Shown here piece after piece: positions 24,282 through 32,240 of a DNA stretch of 64,000 nucleotides. The stretch spans positions 1 to 64,000 of the forward strand of contig JALUAM010000007.1 in assembly GCA_027051095.1 (NCBI GenBank), read 5' to 3'. Position numbers and translations under genes: made by a program. Every line of letters begins with the position of its first letter. Position 1 is the first letter of the stretch. This stretch comes from Acidilobaceae archaeon. Lineage in GTDB: Archaea; Thermoproteota; Thermoprotei_A; Sulfolobales; Acidilobaceae. Below the pieces are notes generated by a model. The model was not told the DNA's origin, did no database searches, and saw only the letters and a list, made by a program, of their open reading frames with translations.

Positions 24282-24412
24282 GTGGCCCGGCCCGGCCATA
24301 GCGGCCGGGAAACACCCGGACCCATATCGAACCCGGAAGTTAAGCCGGCCGCGTTGGGGGCTCCGTGGGGTCCGAGAGGCCCTGCAGGGCCTCCAAGCCG
24401 GGGCCGGGCCAC
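24282..24412 (+). rRNA. rrf: 5S ribosomal RNA
   Basis: Ends form a long perfect helix I (GTGGCCCGGCCC with GGGCCGGGCCAC). The conserved loop sequences ACACCCGGACCCATATCGAA and CCGGAAGTTAAGCC are present. About 131 nt, with a TATA-like GTTTTAAG about 30 bp upstream. It stands alone, unlinked to 16S/23S, as is usual in Crenarchaeota. Confidence 0.96.
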
Positions 24413-24475
24413 ATTTCCTCGCTCTCATTAATATTTCTCTTCCTTCCCCGCTTCCACGCAGATCGTGGTGGCACT

Positions 24476-24832
24476 ATGCAAGCCGGCGGATTCTTACCTC
24501 TAGGAAGGCTTCCAAGGAGTGTCGCGCAGGAGGCGGTGTACGCTCTTGTATCGCTAGTCCCTCCAGGCAAGGTCACAACTTACTCGGATATAGCCGAGCT
24601 TCTCGGCTTAAACCCTCGCATTGTGGCTTCTATACTCGCCTCGAATGAGCGGCTCATAGTGGTGCCGTGCCATAGAGTCGTAGGCAAGGACGGCAAGCTT
24701 AAGGGGTACGCTCTGGGGGGCCCTCGATTCAAAAGGAGGTTACTTGAGATTGAGGGGGTTAAATTCGACGGCGACAGGGTTTCAAAGGAGTGCATGATAG
24801 ACTTAAGGGTTTTACTTGGGCTTGTAAAATAG
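24476..24832 (+). CDS. ogt: Methylated-DNA--protein-cysteine methyltransferase (MGMT/Ogt)
   Basis: Repairs O6-alkylguanine by transferring the alkyl group to its own cysteine. The active-site PCHR motif is at residues 64-67, with the helix-turn-helix region GKVTTYSDIAELLGLNPRIVASIL before it and asparagine-hinge-like ASNERLIVV. At 118 aa it is a short version with little N-terminal domain, common in archaea. ATG 24476 is chosen; the frame upstream runs into 5S rRNA. Confidence 0.88.
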   Translation: MQAGGFLPLGRLPRSVAQEAVYALVSLVPPGKVTTYSDIAELLGLNPRIVASILASNERLIVVPCHRVVGKDGKLKGYALGGPRFKRRLLEIEGVKFDGDRVSKECMIDLRVLLGLVK

Positions 24833-24835
24833 TGT

Positions 24836-24873
24836 TTAATCTAATAGCTGCGGCGTAAGCTATTTTAGATGTA
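24836..24873 (+). promoter_or_regulatory. Imperfect hairpin / promoter region before the Sm-like gene
   Basis: ATCTAATAGCT and AGCTATTTTAGAT form an imperfect stem (2-nt bulge) around GCGGCGTA. The second arm also contains the TATA-like CTATTTTAG. About 30 nt later comes the GGGGAGGAGGG ribosome site of the Sm-like gene at 24904. Confidence 0.3.
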
Positions 24874-24903
24874 GGATACTAATCATCTCGGGGAGGAGGG
24901 GGC

Positions 24904-25173
24904 ATGACTAAGCAGCTTGTCAACCCTCTAAAGTACTTGAAGGACGCCGTGAAAACTAAAATATATGTTAAGCTGAAGGACGGGAGCGAATATGTCGGCA
25001 CGCTGGTTGCCACGGATAACACGATGAATCTAATCTTAGAGGATGCTATAGAGGTTGCGGACAACGGGAAAAGGGTCGTAGCTAGGGTAGGCAAGGTATT
25101 AATTAAGGGTAGCATGGTGGAATTCATTAGCTTTAACCCTGAGCTGGCCGCTGAAAGGGCCCTAGTAGGCTAG
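24904..25173 (+). CDS. Sm-like (LSm) archaeal protein, SmAP
   Basis: 89 residues with both Sm motifs: Sm1 KIYVKLKDGSEYVGTLVATDNTMNLILEDA (residues about 20-49) and Sm2 VLIKGSMVEFI (about 66-76, the K/R-G block). Forms ring heptamers that bind U-rich RNA. A strong GGGGAGGAGGG site precedes the ATG. Confidence 0.93.
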   Translation: MTKQLVNPLKYLKDAVKTKIYVKLKDGSEYVGTLVATDNTMNLILEDAIEVADNGKRVVARVGKVLIKGSMVEFISFNPELAAERALVG

Positions 25174-25266
25174 CAGGATAGTTTAAGAGAGGGCTAATAC
25201 AGTAAGTGTGGTAAGCTGCCCTGCACGGTTTCCATTACATATTGGCGCCTGTGAGGAGTGTTTGGC

Positions 25267-26106
25267 TTAGCGGCTGTTAGTCCCTATGAAGTCTTCTAAC
25301 GTTCTCCTCCTGGAGGCCTTGAAAGCCGAATAAAGCTTCTTTAGGTCTATTCTCTTGAACTCAAGCCCGCTCCTCTCTAGCAAGGCGCGGGCTGCCTCGG
25401 TTATATCAGGAGCCACTAGAATGCCCCTAACGTTAGCTTTCCCCATGGACCTGGCCTTCTCAACGTACTTTATCAGTTGCTTGACCGCATCTTCGCCGGC
25501 CTTCACGCGCTTGACTTCTATTATGACGGGTCTGCCCGAGGAATCGTAGCCGTAGAGGTCTGCGTAACCCGCCTCCCCTAGCCTCCTCTCCTTTTCGGGA
25601 AATACTATGGACTCACCTATAGTACCCTCGGGATCAGCTGCTATAGCATCTCTAATCTCGTCTTCAGTCATAAACATCCAATAGCCGCCCTCAACAGGCG
25701 ACTCGACCACAGCTATGAAACCGACCTCGCCGCACTTTACGACTAGCAGCTCCCGCGGCTTACGCCTCAGAAACGAGAGCTTGATATAGCCCCCTTCGAC
25801 CTCGACTCCTATATAACTAGTGTCGGGCTGCCAGTTCAGAGGCTTGAAGCCCTTAAGCCCGTGGACTATGACGCTGCCGTCCGATTTGACTATGACAATC
25901 TTATCGCCCGCCTCAGCCTCGCTAGCACCTCTCCCCTCGTACTTGGCCTCGCAAAGCCCGCCCATAACAACTAATTTCTTGGACGATATGGCTTCTCTGA
26001 GTATGACAGCGGCCTCTTCGACTCCCGGGGACCCCGAGACTAGGTATCTACTCGTCAAAGGAGGCCGGCCCCCCTTCCCCGGCTTATGGTTTACTTCGAG
26101 AGGCAT
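25267..26106 (-). CDS. nucS: Endonuclease NucS (EndoMS)
   Basis: Mismatch- or branch-specific DNA endonuclease of archaea. The N-terminal half-barrel DNA-binding domain (residues about 1-120) is followed by a RecB-like nuclease core: GEAGYADLYGYDSSGRPVIIEVKR holds the catalytic D-x(n)-E-x-K, then VKQLIKYVEK. ATG 26106 (MPLEVNHKPG) is taken; the longer frame to 26178 would run into the divergent channel gene. Intact length 279. Confidence 0.85.
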   Translation of the reverse strand: MPLEVNHKPGKGGRPPLTSRYLVSGSPGVEEAAVILREAISSKKLVVMGGLCEAKYEGRGASEAEAGDKIVIVKSDGSVIVHGLKGFKPLNWQPDTSYIGVEVEGGYIKLSFLRRKPRELLVVKCGEVGFIAVVESPVEGGYWMFMTEDEIRDAIAADPEGTIGESIVFPEKERRLGEAGYADLYGYDSSGRPVIIEVKRVKAGEDAVKQLIKYVEKARSMGKANVRGILVAPDITEAARALLERSGLEFKRIDLKKLYSAFKASRRRTLEDFIGTNSR

Positions 26107-26127
26107 TAGGGGTGGGGGTGCGGGCTC

Positions 26128-26979
26128 GTGGCCCAGCGGCTTGTGCAGCGTATAGCTAATGGGGAGATAATGGAGCATCCTCTCGTGGAGGTCATAGTCA
26201 CCTATGCCTCGCTTCTCTCAGTAGTAATAGCTGTAGTCGATATAACTTATCCTCTCCCCGAGGATGCTAGGCTGAGACTGTATCTCGTCGATTTAGTAAT
26301 AGTGTCCATATTAATAATTGATTATGTGTATAGGGCTAGGAAGAGCGGCGACTGGAGAGGCTATATCAGGAGAACGTTCTACGAGCTACCAGCGCTCATA
26401 CCTGTAGGCCTGTTAGCCCTATTAGAGTCGTTCCTGGCAGGCCTCGGAGTCCTAAGGCTACTCAGATTAGTGAGAGTCCTAAGACTAATATTAATAGTAT
26501 CGCGCGGTAGCCGGTTCCTCTCGATAGCGGAGAGCACGGCTGGAAGGCTTAAGTTCATGTACGTCGTAGGCTTCGCTGCCATAACTCTCGTATTCGGGGC
26601 CCTAGCAATATACTTCGTTGAAAGCCCCGTGCCCGAAAGCCAGATAAAGGATCTATCGACGGCGCTCTGGTGGGCCATAGTCACAGCGACTACTGTGGGC
26701 TACGGGGATGTAGTCCCCGTAACACCTTTAGGCAGGGCTATAGGCGTGCTATTGATGATAGTCGGCATAGCGTCCCTGTCAATGATGGTCGGCATAGTTG
26801 CTACCTCGCTCGCTAAAGCTCTGGAGGCCGCAGGCGCCGAGGACGAGAGGATAGAGGAGATATGCTCGATGGTTAGGAGGCTGGGCGAGCTTGATAGGAG
26901 CGAGCTGGAGTATCTCAAGGGCGTTATAGAGGCTGCTTGGAGGGCGGAGCAGGCTAAGAAAGGCTCCTCAGGCTCTTAA
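26128..26979 (+). CDS. Voltage-gated potassium channel, KvAP-like
   Basis: Six membrane segments. The selectivity filter TVGYGD is at residues 189-194, and S4 carries regularly spaced arginines at 110, 113, 116, 119, 126 and 129 (LGVLRLLRLVRVLRL, then SRGSRFLS). The region IMEHPLVEV...TYASLLSV and the YLVDL of S2 match remembered KvAP of Aeropyrum pernix block by block, so this is a likely orthologue and not A. pernix itself. GTG 26128 keeps the short pre-S1 helix seen in KvAP; ATG 26170 is an alternative. The C-terminal tail is helical and Glu-rich. Confidence 0.93.
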   Translation: MAQRLVQRIANGEIMEHPLVEVIVTYASLLSVVIAVVDITYPLPEDARLRLYLVDLVIVSILIIDYVYRARKSGDWRGYIRRTFYELPALIPVGLLALLESFLAGLGVLRLLRLVRVLRLILIVSRGSRFLSIAESTAGRLKFMYVVGFAAITLVFGALAIYFVESPVPESQIKDLSTALWWAIVTATTVGYGDVVPVTPLGRAIGVLLMIVGIASLSMMVGIVATSLAKALEAAGAEDERIEEICSMVRRLGELDRSELEYLKGVIEAAWRAEQAKKGSSGS

Positions 26980-27017
26980 ACGGCTCGTAAATGCTGCGAC
27001 GCCCGTCAGCACGCCGT

Positions 27018-27725
27018 TTACCTGCATTTAGCCCCTGCCCTCTCGAGGCCCTCGAGAGCCTTAAGCGCGGCCTCCCTGGGATTAGACGCCTTAGTTATAC
27101 CGCCGCCTATCACAACTATGGAGGCCCCCTTAGAGACTAGGCTTTCCACCTCTCTAGGCTTTATCCCGCCGGCCACGGCTACTATAACCCCAGCATCGCT
27201 AGCCCTCTTGACCATGTCGGCTAGGTCCTTGCCCGTGAGGCCCAGAGCCCTCTGAACGTCTATCCCTACATGGAATAGGACTACGTCGACGCCGAGCCTC
27301 TTAGCTCTCTCCACGTCGTCCAGCGGCTTGCTAGACGTGATTAGATCCATGTAAACGCTCATACCTCTGGACGCTTCCACAGCTTCTTTGAACGTGCTGT
27401 CGTGGGCTGCGGATAACACTGAGATGGCATCGGCTCCCGCCTCGGCTGCTAGCGTAGCCTCAACGCTCCCCGCATCAACCGTCTTTGTATCTGCTACTAG
27501 AGGGCGCCCTCCAGCAGCGCCCTTGAGCGCAGGTATAGCATCTCTGACCCCCACGGATTTAATCAGGGGCGTGCCAGCCTCAATTATCACTCTCGGGTCG
27601 CTTGGCATTAGGGATGCGAGCCTGAGAGCCTCCCATAGCTCCGTGAAGTCTAGTGCGACCTGAATGGCTCCCCCGCACTCCTCGATAAGCGTTTTAATCC
27701 TGCTCTCGCGGCTAGCCCCTTCCAA
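27018..27725 (-). CDS. hps: 3-hexulose-6-phosphate synthase
   Basis: OMP-decarboxylase-superfamily TIM barrel: QVALDFTEL near residue 22, IEAGTPLIKSVG near 48, VADTKTVDAGSVEA near 75-88 with the D-x-K-x-x-D catalytic pattern, and AVAGGIKP near 183. In archaea this enzyme joins formaldehyde and ribulose-5-P or, in reverse, supplies pentoses. The isomerase partner (PHI) is usually adjacent or fused but is not seen here. Confidence 0.85.
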   Translation of the reverse strand: MEGASRESRIKTLIEECGGAIQVALDFTELWEALRLASLMPSDPRVIIEAGTPLIKSVGVRDAIPALKGAAGGRPLVADTKTVDAGSVEATLAAEAGADAISVLSAAHDSTFKEAVEASRGMSVYMDLITSSKPLDDVERAKRLGVDVVLFHVGIDVQRALGLTGKDLADMVKRASDAGVIVAVAGGIKPREVESLVSKGASIVVIGGGITKASNPREAALKALEGLERAGAKCR

Positions 27726-27861
27726 GGCTTAGCCCCTAGCGCGGGTGTTCAAAAGCGGATCTCTTATCGTGTAATCCCGCAGCCGCGTGTAGCAGTCTAA
27801 TAGGGACTACAGGGTTTACGTTAGAGTGTAGCGCTTAGGTCCTCGGCTGAGGTGGAGGCTC

Positions 27862-28293
27862 ATGGGCATCGTGGAGGTCGAAGTTAAGGGGCTCAAGTTC
27901 AAGGTGGATGATTCTCTTAGGTACACCGAGACCGACGAGTGGGTTAGGATCGAGGGTGATGTAGCCCGGGTTGGCGTGACGGACTACGCCCAGAAGGAGC
28001 TTAAAGATGTTATAGGCGTTGAGCTCCCCGAGGTGGGCTCGAAGGTTAAGAGGGGCGAGAGAGCGGCTACAATAGAGTCTATCAAGGCGACGGCTGACGT
28101 TTACTCGCCCGTTACGGGCGAGATAGTAGAGGTCAATGAGAAGCTCCTCGAGCAGCCGGAACTCATAAATAAAGACCCTTACGGTGAGGGGTGGATATTC
28201 GCTATAAAAATCGAGGATAGGAATGAGCTTGAGAAGTTGCTCGACTATAAGTCCTATGTTGAAAGTGTGAGAAGGAGGAAGGAGAAGGGCTGA
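27862..28293 (+). CDS. gcvH: Glycine cleavage system H protein (lipoyl carrier)
   Basis: Small beta-barrel lipoyl carrier. TDEWVRIEGDVARVGVTDYAQ near residue 24 and the lipoylation block ESIKATADVYSPV with the modified lysine at K75. Length 143 is a little longer than bacterial GcvH because of a charged C-terminal tail. No GcvT or GcvP gene lies in the window. GGTGGAGG ribosome site before the ATG. Confidence 0.92.
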   Translation: MGIVEVEVKGLKFKVDDSLRYTETDEWVRIEGDVARVGVTDYAQKELKDVIGVELPEVGSKVKRGERAATIESIKATADVYSPVTGEIVEVNEKLLEQPELINKDPYGEGWIFAIKIEDRNELEKLLDYKSYVESVRRRKEKG

Positions 28294-28336
28294 ACGCCGG
28301 GAGAGCCTTTAAACCAGAGAATCGCTATCATAGGAT

Positions 28337-30109
28337 TTGAGGGGGCTTAAAGGGTTGGCGGGTATAGATGTAATTGAGCATGACATCGTAATCGTGGGTA
28401 GTGGCATAGCGGGGCTTAGAGCAGCGGTCGAGATTAAGAGGAGGTATGGGGATAAGCTTGACGTGGGGATTATAAGCAAGATACAGCTTATGAGAAGCCA
28501 TAGCGTGAGCGCTGAGGGCGGCACGGCTGCAGTCATATACCGCGAGGAGGGGGACAGCTTCGCACTCCATGCATGGGACACTATTAAGGGCAGCGACTTC
28601 CTCGCGGACCAGGACGCTGTGTGGATCTTCGTTAAGTTGATGCCTGAGGAGGTTAGGCTGCTAGAGCACTGGGGCATGCCGTGGAGCAGGAGGCCCGACG
28701 GGAGGCTAGCCACTAGGGCCTTCGGCGGCCACAGCTTCAAGAGGACTCTCTTCGCCGGGGATAAGACGGGCTACTATGAAATGCACACCTTGTACAACAA
28801 GCTGCTAGAGTATGACGGCTGGGAGAGGTATGACGAGTGGTACGTGACCAACATAGTAGTCGAGGACGGCGAGTTCAGAGGGCTCTACGCTCTCAGCCCG
28901 AGGGACGGCAACATATACCTCTTTAAGGCAAAGGCCGCCATTATAGCCACCGGGGGCGCCGGCAGGCTCTACAACTTCGCCACTTATGCACACACGGTGA
29001 CAGGAGACGGTTGGGGCATGGCGTGGAGGGCCGGCATACCTCTGAAAGACCCAGAGTTCTTCCAGTTCCACCCGACGGGCCTAGTACCAAGCGGCATATT
29101 GATAACAGAGGGCGCGAGGGGCGAGGGAGGGTACCTGATAAACAATAAGGGAGAGAGATTCATGCTGAGAAAGGACTGCGCCCCCAAGATGGCCGAGATA
29201 GCACCGAGGGATATAGTGTCGAGGTGCATGATGAGGGAGATAATGGAGGGCAGGGGGTTCAAGGACGAGGTCTCCGGGCTGGAGTATGTTCTACTTGACC
29301 TGAGGCACCTGGGAGAGGAGAAGATAAACGAGAAGCTGCCGACCGTGAGGGAGATCGCTATAAAGTATGCCGGGATAGACCCCGTGGAGGAGCCACTGCC
29401 CGTCAGACCCGTAGCCCACTACACGATGGGCGGCATAAGGACCGATAGTTATTATAGGGTTCTAGACATGGACGGCCGCTGGATCCGCGGCCTCTTCGCA
29501 GCGGGCGAGGTTGCAGCCGCGAGCATACACGGGGCCAACAGGCTGGGTAGCAACAGCACTGCCGAGTGCCTCACGTCGGGCAGGATAACGGGTATGCTGG
29601 CGGCCGAGTACGCCCTCAAGGTGAAGGAGGCTAGGTCGCCGCCGCGGGAGAGGAGCCTAAAGGAGGAGGAGTGGGTCTACAGCCTCGTGAAGAGGGAGAG
29701 CGGCATACCCTCCTACGAGGTTAGGAGAGAGTTAAGGAACACTATGGGGCGCTACTTCTACGTGATAAGGGACGGGGAAGGCATGAGGAACGGGCTTGTG
29801 ACAATAATCAAGCTCAGGAAGCTGTTCAGAGAGAGGGTCTACGTGGAGGACAAGAGCAGGGTGTACAATACTGACCTGATAGCCGCCCTCGAGACCGCTA
29901 ATATGCTGGACGCGGCGCTGGCCGTGGCGCAGGCCGCGTTGAACAGAACCGAGAGCAGAGGAGCCCACTACAGGATCGATTACCCCAAGAGGGACGACGA
30001 GAACTGGCTGAAGCATACGCTGGTGACGAGGTATGGCGAGGACGACGTGAGGATAAGCTACGAGCCCGTGAGGATAACTACCTGGAAGCCCGTAGAGAGG
30101 AAGTACTAG
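28337..30109 (+). CDS. sdhA: Succinate dehydrogenase flavoprotein subunit
   Basis: FAD-binding catalytic subunit of complex II. Dinucleotide motif VGSGIAGLRAAVE near residue 20, the flavinylation region RSHSVSAEGGTAA near 55-65 (His candidate), HPTGLVPSGILITEGARGEGG near 240, and HYTMGGIRTD near 358, then GEVAAASIHGANRLGSNS. TATA-like CTTTAAA at 28307-28313 places transcription start near 28335, so TTG 28337 would be nearly leaderless; TTG 28352 with GGGGG upstream is the alternative. First of the sdhA-C-D-B set. Confidence 0.94.
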   Translation: MRGLKGLAGIDVIEHDIVIVGSGIAGLRAAVEIKRRYGDKLDVGIISKIQLMRSHSVSAEGGTAAVIYREEGDSFALHAWDTIKGSDFLADQDAVWIFVKLMPEEVRLLEHWGMPWSRRPDGRLATRAFGGHSFKRTLFAGDKTGYYEMHTLYNKLLEYDGWERYDEWYVTNIVVEDGEFRGLYALSPRDGNIYLFKAKAAIIATGGAGRLYNFATYAHTVTGDGWGMAWRAGIPLKDPEFFQFHPTGLVPSGILITEGARGEGGYLINNKGERFMLRKDCAPKMAEIAPRDIVSRCMMREIMEGRGFKDEVSGLEYVLLDLRHLGEEKINEKLPTVREIAIKYAGIDPVEEPLPVRPVAHYTMGGIRTDSYYRVLDMDGRWIRGLFAAGEVAAASIHGANRLGSNSTAECLTSGRITGMLAAEYALKVKEARSPPRERSLKEEEWVYSLVKRESGIPSYEVRRELRNTMGRYFYVIRDGEGMRNGLVTIIKLRKLFRERVYVEDKSRVYNTDLIAALETANMLDAALAVAQAALNRTESRGAHYRIDYPKRDDENWLKHTLVTRYGEDDVRISYEPVRITTWKPVERKY

Positions 30110-30187
30110 CACCCTGGCCACACCCCTCATTTTCAACTATTATAAAGCCTAAGCGCGACCACTCCTTTGCCGGGAGGTGCGCGTCTA

Positions 30188-30664
30188 GTGGCCGGAAGGC
30201 AGGGCCGGTCTGCTAGGCTACTGGACCTGAGGCCGGGGTGGAAGGCGTTTGTCAACCCCTGGCTCCTAAGGATAGCCAATAACCCCGAGAGGCTAGCATT
30301 CATTATGCACAGGGTTACAGGGGTTATAGCGAGCCTCTTCCTCTTCCTTCACATCATCTCTACAAACGTCCCCGCTAGGGAGGGCTGGGAGGCGTGGAGG
30401 GAGGAGGTTATGAACCTGCAGGGCCTAACCCTAACCTCAATTCTCTTCTACATAGCTATGGGCGCGATATTGTTTCATGGGCTTAACGGGACCAGGCTGA
30501 TCCTCGCTGAGGCCTTAGCCCTGGGCATAGGGAGGCCTGAGAAGCCGAAGCCCCCATACATAGCTCCCCTACTGAGGGGCTTCCAGAGGACCCTCCTCTA
30601 CGCTACTTTCGTCCTGTGGATAATCCTCTGGGCTCTGCTAGGCTACGTGATGTTCTTCACGTGA
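30188..30664 (+). CDS. sdhC: Succinate dehydrogenase membrane anchor, cytochrome b-type (SdhC)
   Basis: Three hydrophobic helices with the SdhC hallmark HRVTGVIASLFLFLHI near the first and FHGLNGTRLI after the second; histidines in these blocks are the likely haem ligands. GTG 30188 is chosen because GGGAGGTG lies about 9 nt upstream; TTG 30167 would start before it. A TATA-like ATTATAAAG at about 30137 suggests an additional internal promoter. Confidence 0.88.
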   Translation: MAGRQGRSARLLDLRPGWKAFVNPWLLRIANNPERLAFIMHRVTGVIASLFLFLHIISTNVPAREGWEAWREEVMNLQGLTLTSILFYIAMGAILFHGLNGTRLILAEALALGIGRPEKPKPPYIAPLLRGFQRTLLYATFVLWIILWALLGYVMFFT

Positions 30665-30677
30665 GGGGGTGGTTGAA

Positions 30678-31031
30678 GTGGCCAGGGCTAGCCTGCTGTA
30701 CCTCCTACAATACGTGACTGGAGCCCTAATGATTGTGCTCGTCTCATGGCACCTGGCGATGAGGATACCGTGGCTGCGGGGAGTGGAGAGCTTCATAGAG
30801 ACCCTTGACAGCACGGTCGTGTACAACGAGATAACAGGGTTCAGCGTGCTGCTCCTTCTGCTAGCCTACTCGACCCTATTCCACGGCATAAACGGGCTGA
30901 GGATGATACTGTTGGAGCTAAGGCACGGGCGCTACTGGGATAGGGCTGTCAATATAGCCGCTCTGATAACATTCATAGTGTTCGCCGCGATAGCTACGCA
31001 CAGCGTTGTGGGGGTAGAGCCGCCGAGCTAG
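30678..31031 (+). CDS. sdhD: Succinate dehydrogenase membrane anchor, SdhD
   Basis: Second anchor, three helices: YLLQYVTGALMIVLVSWHLAM, then FSVLLLLLAYSTLFHGINGLRMI, then AALITFIVFAAIATHSVV. The SWH and FHGINGLR histidines are the expected haem or quinone-site residues. GTG 30678 has GAGGGGG 8-9 nt upstream; GTG 30669 abuts it and is unlikely. 13 bp after sdhC. Confidence 0.86.
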   Translation: MARASLLYLLQYVTGALMIVLVSWHLAMRIPWLRGVESFIETLDSTVVYNEITGFSVLLLLLAYSTLFHGINGLRMILLELRHGRYWDRAVNIAALITFIVFAAIATHSVVGVEPPS

Positions 31032-31055
31032 GACCTGCGGCAGGGGTGAGGCGGG

Positions 31056-31976
31056 TTGGCGATATTCGACGCTAGAGCGGCGGTCATGATCCCGCCTAGG
31101 AAGGTGAAGTTCTTAATTAGAAGGTATAACCCGGAGGAGGGTAGAAGCTGGTGGCAGGAGTATGAGGTCGAGACCTATAGGGGCATGACTGTGCTAGACG
31201 CCTTGTTGAAGATTAAGGAGGAGATCGACCACACGCTCGTACTTAGGTATAGCTGTAGGATGGCTGTCTGCGGCAGTTGTGGCATGATAATCAATGGGAC
31301 TCCCAGGCTGGCATGTCAAACCCAGGTGGCAGAGGTTGCCAGCGAGGCGCGGCCCGTGGTTAAAGTGGAGCCCATGTACAACTTCAAGGTTATAAGGGAT
31401 CTTGTAGTCGACTTCACAGAGTTCTTCGAGAAGCATAGGAGGGTGAAGCCCTACCTTATAAGGAGGGATGTCGAGGAGAGGGAGAACCCGAAGTACGAGT
31501 ATAGGCTACTCCCGGAGGAGTACGAGTCGTTCTATCAATACAGTCTCTGCATAGCGTGTGGCCTCTGCGTTTCGGCCTGCCCCGTGTTCGCCAGCGATAG
31601 GAGGTTCCTGGGCCCGCAGGCGCTAGCACAGGCATACAGGTTTATAATAGATCCGAGGGATGAAGGGTGGGCTGAGAGGCTCGAGATAGTCGACTCCGAG
31701 GACGGCGTGTTCGGCTGCCACCTGGCAGCAAGCTGTAGCGCGGTATGCCCTAAGGAGGTGGATCCCGGCGCCGCCATCCAGAGGCTCAGGAGCCTGCTCC
31801 TACGCTACAGGCTGGGCTTGTGGAAGAAGAAGATTAGCGGTCCTGTAGGCCCCCTGGAGAAGAAGGCTGAGAGGAAGCCATTGCCGCCCGAGGCAGAAAC
31901 GCTGCCAGGGGTGTCATTGGAGGAGCTGGAAGAGTCTGAAGTCGAGATCCCTGTGGACGAGCTGATAGCGGGCTAA
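31056..31976 (+). CDS. sdhB: Succinate dehydrogenase iron-sulfur subunit
   Basis: All three cluster motifs of classical SdhB: 2Fe-2S C67, C72, C75, C87 (SCRMAVCGSC...LAC); 4Fe-4S CIACGLCVSACP near 168-179; 3Fe-4S-type CHLAASCSAVCP near 215-226. A 50-residue charged C-terminal tail (Lys/Pro then Glu-rich) extends beyond the usual end. Gene order A-C-D-B. TTG start at 31056. Confidence 0.94.
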   Translation: MAIFDARAAVMIPPRKVKFLIRRYNPEEGRSWWQEYEVETYRGMTVLDALLKIKEEIDHTLVLRYSCRMAVCGSCGMIINGTPRLACQTQVAEVASEARPVVKVEPMYNFKVIRDLVVDFTEFFEKHRRVKPYLIRRDVEERENPKYEYRLLPEEYESFYQYSLCIACGLCVSACPVFASDRRFLGPQALAQAYRFIIDPRDEGWAERLEIVDSEDGVFGCHLAASCSAVCPKEVDPGAAIQRLRSLLLRYRLGLWKKKISGPVGPLEKKAERKPLPPEAETLPGVSLEELEESEVEIPVDELIAG

Positions 31977-31996
31977 CGACCAAGGGCTGCGCGCTA

Positions 31997-32118
31997 GGCC
32001 CGCGGAGGCGGGGCCTGGAGAGGTATGCCCCGTAACCCCGCCACCATCATCCGCCGCGGCAGCTGTCAGAGAGGACAGCGGCTCTTCATCCCTCTCCGCG
32101 GCCCCAGCCCCGCGGGCC
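31997..32118. other. GC-rich, strongly structured intergenic element (candidate ncRNA)
   Basis: Three nested helices: 9 perfect pairs GGCCCGCGG (31997-32005) with CCGCGGGCC (32110-32118); then GGGGCC plus GGAGAGG (32010-32023) with CCTCTCC and GGCCCC (32091-32105), 13 pairs around a small bulge; and an inner hairpin GCTGTC-AGAGAG-GACAGC (about 32062-32079). It lies in the 264-bp gap between sdhB and potD, too far from the potD promoter (CTTATAAAC, about 32203) to be its operator. SRP and RNase P consensus sequences were not found. It could be an ncRNA or a complex sdh terminator; the strand is unclear. Confidence 0.45.
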
Positions 32119-32240
32119 CCTCTAGTAGCTGTTACGCTCCACGCTCTTAACAGGTAGCGCTAAGGAGTTTGGAACGTCGGATTCGTCGCGCGGCGCAGGT
32201 TAGCTTATAAACCCCTGGCCCCCGTCTACCCCCGGGGTCT

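Noticed and set aside
24205-24648. Long plus- and minus-strand frames across 24205-24648
   Set aside because: They run through the 5S rRNA gene and the MGMT start and are chance frames.
31997-32118. SRP RNA, RNase P RNA or C/D sRNA at the structured element
   Set aside because: No SRP helix 8 GGAAG/AGCAG pattern, no RNase P GAGGAAAGTCC or ACAGAAA block, and C/D-like boxes on the minus strand have wrong spacing.
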